Made by a program: the position numbers and the translations under genes. Shown piece by piece: positions 1-5,200 of a stretch of DNA of 5,200 nt. Source of the stretch: Rhodospirillales bacterium (lineage in GTDB: Bacteria; Pseudomonadota; Alphaproteobacteria; Rhodospirillales; Casp-alpha2); contig JACPJY010000288.1 in assembly GCA_016187325.1 (NCBI GenBank), positions 1 through 5,200 of the forward strand, given 5' to 3'. Numbering within the stretch: the first letter of the stretch is position 1; every line of letters begins with the position of its first letter. The notes beneath the pieces are model-generated. The model had not been told where the DNA came from. It saw only the letters and a list, made by a program, of their open reading frames with translations, and did not search any database.

Positions 1-1
1 C

Positions 2-217
2 ATGGCGGAGAGCGTCTACAAGGTCATCGAGCTGGTCGGCACCAGCTCCACGTCGTGGGAGAAGGCGGCCCAGGCGGCCGTCAAGCGGGCGAGCAAGAGC
101 CTGAGCGACCTGCGTATCGCCGAGGTCGTGCAGCAGGATCTGCACATCGAGAACGGCAAGATCAGCGCCTTCCGGGTCAGGATGAAGCTGTCGTTCAAGT
201 ACCGGGACGAGAAGTAG
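2..217 (+). CDS. Dodecin family protein (small flavin-binding/storage protein)
   Basis: This encodes a 71-residue protein, the usual size for a dodecin. Known dodecins form hollow dodecamers in the cytoplasm that bind riboflavin, FMN or FAD and buffer free flavin. The sequence follows the family pattern: an N-terminal strand with VYKVIELVGTSSTSWEKA (residues 5-22), one amphipathic helix rich in Ala and Lys (about 18-34), then two strands with EVVQQ (41-45), IENGKI (49-54) and a final FRVRMKLSFKY (57-67). The ATG is only one base from the window edge, so no ribosome site can be seen; the start is chosen because MAESVYKVIE matches the normal family N-terminus. Oddity: family members usually have Trp in the 'LRW.EV' segment, where it stacks on the isoalloxazine ring. 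Here the segment is LRIAEV, with Ile39. The fold assignment is secure, but flavin binding is only inferred from the family. The next + strand gene is 421 bases away, so the gene is probably transcribed alone or with something upstream of the window. Confidence 0.92.
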   Translation: MAESVYKVIELVGTSSTSWEKAAQAAVKRASKSLSDLRIAEVVQQDLHIENGKISAFRVRMKLSFKYRDEK

Positions 218-222
218 GCGAC

Positions 223-253
223 GGCGGCCGACGGCGCGGTCACCGCGGCCGCC
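223..253 (+). terminator. GC-rich hairpin after the dodecin gene, weak terminator candidate
   Basis: GGCGGCCG at 223-230 is the exact reverse complement of CGGCCGCC at 246-253, giving an 8-bp all-GC stem with a 15-nt loop. An alternative smaller dyad, GCGGTCACCGC, sits at 236-246. It begins 5 bases after the dodecin stop codon. The following sequence is T-rich (about 259-285) but has no continuous T-run right after the stem, so it is not a textbook intrinsic terminator. Confidence 0.4.
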
Positions 254-261
254 AACTCATT

Positions 262-276
262 GTTCCCTATTCGTTC
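262..276. promoter_or_regulatory. GTTC-N7-GTTC direct repeat, candidate alphaproteobacterial LexA (SOS) box
   Basis: GTTC at 262-265 and GTTC at 273-276 are separated by exactly 7 bases (CCTATTC). This matches the LexA-binding motif described for alphaproteobacteria (GTTC-N7-GTTC, or GAAC-N7-GAAC on the other strand), and the spacer is AT-rich as is common. It ends 7 bases before the -35 element of the promoter at 284-312. LexA operators often overlap the promoter, so an upstream position would be slightly unusual. From base composition alone, an exact match somewhere in a window this long is expected roughly one time in ten, so chance is not excluded. No known SOS gene is next to it. Confidence 0.45.
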
Positions 277-283
277 ATTTTCG

Positions 284-312
284 TTGACTCGCAGGCGATA
301 TAGGCTTATAAG
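284..312 (+). promoter_or_regulatory. Strong sigma70-type promoter candidate
   Basis: TTGACT (284-289) is separated by 17 bases from TATAAG (307-312), close to the ideal -35/-10 arrangement, in a locally AT-rich patch. Transcription would start near 319 and run toward the host-attachment-family gene at 639. The -10 lies inside a perfect 10-bp palindrome GCTTATAAGC (304-313). A second dyad, ATTTC-GT-GAAAT, lies at 327-338 just after the expected start site. Either could be an operator. The long distance to the next start codon is the main reason for doubt about what it drives. Confidence 0.5.
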
Positions 313-403
313 CATATCTCTCTTGGATTTCGTGAAATAAATCAAAAGGCCGGTGGCTGTCCGAAAGCGGCGAAGGCTTACGCCGGCGGCGGGAATGGCC
401 GCG

Positions 404-459
404 GAAAAGGTCCGAAAAAGTACGCAAAAGTCCGCATTCGTCCGCAAAAGTCCGCATTC
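404..459. repeat. Phased A-tract block with a 20-bp tandem repeat
   Basis: CGCAAAAGTCCGCATTC occurs perfectly at 423-439 and 443-459, a 20-bp period. The unit itself is built of two about 10-bp halves (AAAAGTCCGC and ATTCGTCCGC). Upstream degenerate copies extend the pattern, so that A-tracts fall at 404-407, 415-419, 426-429 and 446-449, with ATT at 436-438 and 456-458. Spacing of about 10-11 bp puts them on the same face of the helix, which is the arrangement known to give intrinsic DNA bending. It lies about 100 bases after the predicted transcription start. Confidence 0.7.
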
Positions 460-482
460 CGGCGGTCCCGGTGGACATCGGG

Positions 483-510
483 TTGACGCGAAGTGCGCGC
501 CAAGTATGCG
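483..510 (+). promoter_or_regulatory. Weak second promoter candidate
   Basis: TTGACG (483-488) followed after 16 bases by TATGCG (505-510) gives an acceptable -35 with a poor -10. It is nearer to the start codon at 639 than the promoter at 284-312 and would give a leader of about 120 nt. The -10 overlaps the 11-bp tandem repeat, so the match may be accidental. Confidence 0.22.
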
Positions 511-517
511 CCAAGTA
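497..517. repeat. 11-bp tandem repeat (GCGCCAAGTA twice)
   Basis: GCGCCAAGTA is found at 497-506 and again at 508-517, a period of 11 bp. The preceding GCGAAGTGC (488-496) looks like a degenerate earlier copy. AAGTACGC at 513-520 also occurs at 418-425 in the A-tract block, linking the two repeat sets. The period of one helical turn would suit side-by-side protein binding, but no known operator is recognised. Confidence 0.55.
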
Positions 518-625
518 CGCTTCCGGGTAGGCGTCGTGTCCACCCGACCTCGGCGCCGGGGTCGCAACCGCTTGACGGCGGTCATGGCGGGGCCGGGGCC
601 GGCACTGCGACGATGCGGTGACTTC

Positions 626-632
626 AAGGAGG
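626..632 (+). promoter_or_regulatory. Ribosome binding site deciding the GTG start at 639
   Basis: AAGGAGG is a full Shine-Dalgarno match, 6 bases before the GTG at 639-641. The in-frame GTG at 618 would lie upstream of this site and has no ribosome site of its own, so 639 is preferred. Confidence 0.85.
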
Positions 633-638
633 CGTGTC

Positions 639-1088
639 GTGAAGAAAAACATCACCTGGATCGTGGTTGCCGACCACCAGCGCGCCCGCGTGTTGATGAA
701 CGGCGGACCGGGCCGCAGGCTGCAGCCGGTCGACGCCATGGATTTGGAAACCCACCTCAAGGCCGGCCGCGACATCGTCGCCGACCGCCCGGGGCGCAGT
801 TTCGAGAGCAAAGGCAATATGCGCCACGCGGTGCAGCCGCGCGTCGATCCGCACCGCCAGGCGGCCGAGCGGTTCGTCGCGCGCGTGGTCAAGGCATTGA
901 CGGCGGCGTCCGAGAAGGGCGACTACGACCAGCTGGTGCTGATCGCGCCGCCGCGGGCGTTGGGCGAGTTCCGCAAGCTGTTGCCGGCGTCGGTCAAGGG
1001 CAAGCTGATCGGCGAGGTCGGCGAGGACCTGACCAAGGCGCCGACCAAGGCGCTGTCGCGGCACGTCGGTGCCTTCCTCGCGCTGTGA
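639..1088 (+). CDS. Host attachment family protein (function poorly defined)
   Basis: This encodes 149 residues beginning MKKNITWIVVADHQRARVLMN from a GTG codon with a perfect AAGGAGG site 6 bases upstream. The length and pattern match the bacterial 'host attachment protein' family, whose name comes from a plant-associated bacterium. The fold is related to release-factor/Pelota-like domains, and the biochemical role is unknown in most members. Visible family features are the N-terminal strand ITWIVVADHQRARV (residues 4-17); a central region with AGRDIVADRPGRSFES (about 42-57) and HAVQPRVDPHRQAAERFVARVV (about 62-83); the strand YDQLVLIAPPRALGEFR (about 96-112); and a C-terminal GEVGEDLTKAPTKAL (about 124-138). 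The conserved order 'ADRPGRSFES...DPHRQ...LVLIAPP..LGEFR...DLTK' makes the family call firm. No signal peptide or membrane segment is seen, so a soluble cytoplasmic protein is more likely than a surface adhesin. It converges with the decarboxylase pair across the inverted repeat at 1103-1194. Confidence 0.88.
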   Translation: MKKNITWIVVADHQRARVLMNGGPGRRLQPVDAMDLETHLKAGRDIVADRPGRSFESKGNMRHAVQPRVDPHRQAAERFVARVVKALTAASEKGDYDQLVLIAPPRALGEFRKLLPASVKGKLIGEVGEDLTKAPTKALSRHVGAFLAL

Positions 1089-1102
1089 CAAAGGTTCGCC
1101 GA

Positions 1103-1194
1103 ACCACAGAGGCGGTGAGACACGGAGAAGAAAAAATGCGGCGCGTAGCGCCGCAATCCGTGACTTCTTCTCGGCGCCTCTGTGTCTCTGTGGT
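1103..1194. repeat. 92-bp imperfect inverted repeat, MITE/REP-like element between convergent genes
   Basis: The left arm (1103-1132, starting ACCACAGAGGCGG) and the right arm (1165-1194, ending TCTCTGTGGT) are inverted copies, matching at 23 of 30 positions. The outer 9 and inner 8 positions match perfectly. The 32-base centre holds a perfect 8-bp hairpin (1137-1155). CACGGA (1121-1126) can alternatively pair with TCCGTG (1157-1162). The outer motif ACCACAGAG-ACACAGAGG resembles repeats that I recall as common in intergenic DNA of many bacteria, but I cannot check copy number. No coding capacity or clear target duplication is visible. The position fits both a small non-autonomous element and a shared terminator. 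Confidence 0.75.
1137..1155. terminator. Perfect GC hairpin at the centre of the inverted repeat
   Basis: TGCGGCGC (1137-1144), loop GTA, GCGCCGCA (1148-1155) forms an 8-bp stem. On the - strand reading it is followed by a run of six T (complement of A 1131-1136) and more pyrimidines, so it could end the decarboxylase transcript. On the + strand no T-run follows directly, though TTCTTCT appears at 1165-1171 and the larger hairpin could stop the host-attachment transcript. Confidence 0.5.
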
Positions 1195-1218
1195 GAAAAA
1201 CAGTGTTGCCAGCGGCCG

Positions 1219-1803
1219 TCAGCGGATGCCGAGATAGGCGTTCCGGAAGCGCAGCCGGCAGGCCGCCGGGTCCATGTTGCGCAAATAGGCGGTCGCCGGC
1301 CCGTCCGTGATCCGCACCACCAAGAGCCGCGGCCCCTTCGCCTCTTGCAGGAACCGGGCGCCCTTGTTGAGTTCGTCGACGCCGGTGATCGTCAGCGTCG
1401 ACGGCAGGCCGGCGCCGGCGCCGATCTTCGCCAGGTCGGTCCGCATCGCCGTGTGGCCCGGTTGACCGCCGGTCTCGCCGTGGCAGCCGTTGTCGAGGCA
1501 GACGATGGAGAGATTCGCGGGCGCCATCGAGGCGACGGTGGCGAGCGCGCCCATCATCATCAACATCTCGCCATCGCCGGTGATCACCGCCACCTTGGCC
1601 TCTGGCGCCGCGAGCGCCATGCCGAGGCCCATCGGCACCGCGGCGCCCATGGTGCCGGCCATGGTGAAGAGATTGTCGCCGTCGTCGGTGAGGCCGGCCG
1701 CGTCCTTCGATGCGCCGGCGAGTCCGGAGACGAAAAGATGGTCGGCGGGCTGCGGGAACAGCGTCTCCAGCACTTGGCGGCGATCGAGGGTCGGCTTCGT
1801 CAT
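1219..1803 (-). CDS. ThDP-dependent decarboxylase, beta (cofactor-binding) subunit; sulfopyruvate/phosphonopyruvate decarboxylase family
   Basis: This 194-residue protein is the C-terminal, cofactor-binding half of a split thiamine-diphosphate enzyme. It carries FTMAGTMGAAVPMGLGMALA (46-65), typical of this branch, then the ThDP/Mg motif GDG (76-78) ending at N105 (GDG-X26-N), with D77 and N105 as expected metal ligands. GETGGQPGH (109-117) matches the GGQ-type loop of sulfopyruvate (ComE-like) and phosphonopyruvate decarboxylases. The C-terminal RLRFRNAYLGIR also fits the family. The enzyme should remove CO2 from a 2-oxoacid with a charged head group; the true substrate cannot be read from the sequence. 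The ATG at 1801-1803 lies one base after the alpha-subunit stop codon, with AAGG about 9 bases upstream, suggesting translational coupling and equal amounts of both subunits. The gene ends 24 bases from the inverted repeat. Confidence 0.87.
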   Translation of the reverse strand: MTKPTLDRRQVLETLFPQPADHLFVSGLAGASKDAAGLTDDGDNLFTMAGTMGAAVPMGLGMALAAPEAKVAVITGDGEMLMMMGALATVASMAPANLSIVCLDNGCHGETGGQPGHTAMRTDLAKIGAGAGLPSTLTITGVDELNKGARFLQEAKGPRLLVVRITDGPATAYLRNMDPAACRLRFRNAYLGIR

Positions 1804-1804
1804 G

Positions 1805-2344
1805 TCACGATGCCTTGCGCTTGGGGAACGGCTTGGCGCCGAGGAATTTCTGCGACAGGATCAGCGCCGCGCCGTGGCCGCCCTCGAAGGCGGCGTTGAC
1901 CGCCGCCGTCGTCGCCGGCTCAAGCTCGTCCGGCGTCTCGACCCGGAACGTCAGCACGCCCATGGCGTGCAGCACCGGCTCGACCGCCTGGCCCATCGGA
2001 TACTGCCACGGATTCTGCTCGCCGTAGTCGCCGCGCATGGAGACCACCATCAGGATCGGGAACCGCCCGCCTTTCACCAAGGACAAAAAGTTGGGGCAAT
2101 TGCCGACCCCCGACGACTGCATGCACATCACGGCGCGCTTGCCGACCAGGTCGGCGCCGGCGCACACGGCGATGCCTTCCTCCTCGGAGGTGAGCAGCAC
2201 CGGCCGCGCCTCGTTGTGGGCTTGGGCGAGATCTATCAATCGCGCGTTGCCGGCGTCGGGGATGTAGGCGAACAGCGTCACGCCGGCGTCGATCAGGTCG
2301 TTGAATAGCTGCGTCGACCAGGCGTTGTTGTCGGGCTTGTTCAT
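1805..2344 (-). CDS. ThDP-dependent decarboxylase, alpha (pyrimidine-binding) subunit; sulfopyruvate/phosphonopyruvate decarboxylase family
   Basis: This 179-residue protein is the N-terminal half of a split ThDP decarboxylase, similar to ComD of coenzyme M synthesis and to bacterial phosphonopyruvate decarboxylase. Features are FAYIPDAGNARLI (25-37); LTSEEEGIAVCAGA (51-64), where Glu55 aligns with the catalytic Glu that activates the aminopyrimidine ring; MQSSGVGNCPNFL (75-87); and the loop SMRGDYGEQNPWQ (102-114), in the place of the family's RG-x-x-G-E substrate loop. The active site forms between this subunit and the beta subunit downstream. The start at MNKPDNN is preferred: the only nearby alternative, ATG at 2375-2377, lies inside the predicted -10 element, and GAGGA sits 12 bases before the chosen start. 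It is separated from lpdA by 92 bases. Coenzyme M synthesis is unlikely to be the pathway on present context, because no other CoM or phosphonate gene is visible. Confidence 0.85.
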   Translation of the reverse strand: MNKPDNNAWSTQLFNDLIDAGVTLFAYIPDAGNARLIDLAQAHNEARPVLLTSEEEGIAVCAGADLVGKRAVMCMQSSGVGNCPNFLSLVKGGRFPILMVVSMRGDYGEQNPWQYPMGQAVEPVLHAMGVLTFRVETPDELEPATTAAVNAAFEGGHGAALILSQKFLGAKPFPKRKAS

Positions 2345-2372
2345 GGCGCGGGTTAGTCCTCGAGGAGCGGCG

Positions 2373-2400
2373 ATCATAGCCAATACGCGCGGCCCGGCAA
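2373..2400 (-). promoter_or_regulatory. Candidate promoter for the decarboxylase alpha-beta pair
   Basis: Reading the - strand, TTGCCG (2400-2395) is followed after 16 bases by TATGAT (2378-2373). The -10 is one base from consensus and the -35 two. Transcription would begin near 2366 and give a leader of about 22 nt containing GAGGA before the ATG at 2344. It lies in the 92-base gap after lpdA, with no clear terminator before it, so the pair may be read both from this promoter and from the odhB-lpdA transcript. Confidence 0.45.
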
Positions 2401-2436
2401 GTGCGGCAGGGCGGGCGGAGGCGGATGGGCGCGTCC

Positions 2437-3848
<1,412 letters not shown>

Positions 3849-3893
3849 TTTCCGTTACCCCCCAGGGATGGTCCGGGCCGTTATCTTCGCGCC

Positions 3894-5200
<1,307 letters not shown>

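Larger units (their letters stand above)
218..638. other. 421-base noncoding region with regulatory-looking elements
   Basis: No convincing coding region lies between the dodecin and the host-attachment gene on either strand. Open frames that cross it run in the wrong frame into the neighbouring genes and resemble no family I know. In order it holds a GC-rich hairpin (223-253), a GTTC-N7-GTTC motif (262-276), an AT-rich stretch with a TTGACT/TATAAG promoter and two short palindromes (284-338), a GC-rich stretch with phased A-tracts and a 20-bp tandem repeat (404-459), an 11-bp tandem repeat (497-517), and a ribosome site for the next gene (626-632). The AT-rich patch at about 254-350 stands out sharply from its surroundings. 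If transcription starts near 319, the downstream gene has a leader of about 320 nt. No T-tract terminator is visible inside the region, so a separate small RNA is possible but not supported. Confidence 0.7.

Noticed and set aside
404..517. CRISPR array
   Set aside because: The repeats are only 10-20 bp, nearly contiguous, and have no unique spacers of the usual length; no cas gene is present.
16..627. Long open frame on the - strand over the dodecin gene and the following noncoding region
   Set aside because: It is antisense to a clear dodecin gene, has a low-complexity Arg-rich start, no family resemblance and no ribosome site. It arises from GC-rich codon bias.
618..638. Upstream in-frame GTG start for the host-attachment gene at 618
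   Set aside because: The perfect AAGGAGG lies after this codon and 6 bases before the GTG at 639, and the family N-terminus begins at MKKNITW.
319..638. Independent small RNA starting at the 284-312 promoter
   Set aside because: No hairpin followed by a T-run is visible before the next gene, so a defined 3' end cannot be supported. A long leader is the more modest reading.
353..1237. Open + strand frame starting at GTG 353 and covering the host-attachment gene
   Set aside because: From about 640 on it is the wrong frame of a well-supported gene, and its translation is Arg/Pro-rich with no family pattern. The part before 639 is repeat-derived (VRKS-type repeats).

Overview
The window is GC-rich chromosomal DNA with strong G/C at third codon positions. 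Its gene content fits an alphaproteobacterium: an OdhB/SucB-type E2 followed directly by its E3, a small dodecin, a host-attachment-family protein, and a GTTC-N7-GTTC motif of the alphaproteobacterial LexA type. A Rhodospirillales-like or related lineage is plausible, but no rRNA or other firm marker is present.

Layout. Two genes lie on the + strand at the left: a dodecin-family protein (2-217) and a host-attachment-family protein (639-1088). They are separated by a 421-base noncoding stretch (218-638). This stretch holds a GC-rich hairpin, the SOS-box-like motif, a good sigma70-type promoter, and two sets of short tandem repeats with helical-turn spacing. From 1219 to the right edge everything is on the - strand. 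In transcription order the genes are a 2-oxoglutarate dehydrogenase E2 (odhB/sucB, cut by the right edge), dihydrolipoyl dehydrogenase (lpdA), and the alpha and beta subunits of a split thiamine-diphosphate decarboxylase of the sulfopyruvate/phosphonopyruvate family. The convergent junction between the two blocks (1103-1194) is filled by a 92-bp imperfect inverted repeat with a perfect inner hairpin. It looks like a MITE/REP-type element and may also act as a bidirectional terminator.

How the genes work together. E2 passes the succinyl group from the lipoyl arm to CoA, and E3 reoxidises the dihydrolipoyl arm using FAD and NAD+. These are two of the three components of the 2-oxoglutarate dehydrogenase complex; E1 (sucA/odhA) is expected just beyond the right edge. 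The decarboxylase pair shares the theme of ThDP-dependent 2-oxoacid chemistry, but it has its own candidate promoter and an unknown substrate.

The most notable points are: (1) lpdA carries a clean one-base deletion in the codon for residue 326, splitting an otherwise well-conserved protein between two frames; (2) the regulatory-looking noncoding region 218-638; (3) the inverted-repeat element at 1103-1194; (4) a dodecin with Ile at the position I align with the usual flavin-stacking Trp. I see no clearly undescribed multi-gene system here; the genes belong to known families.
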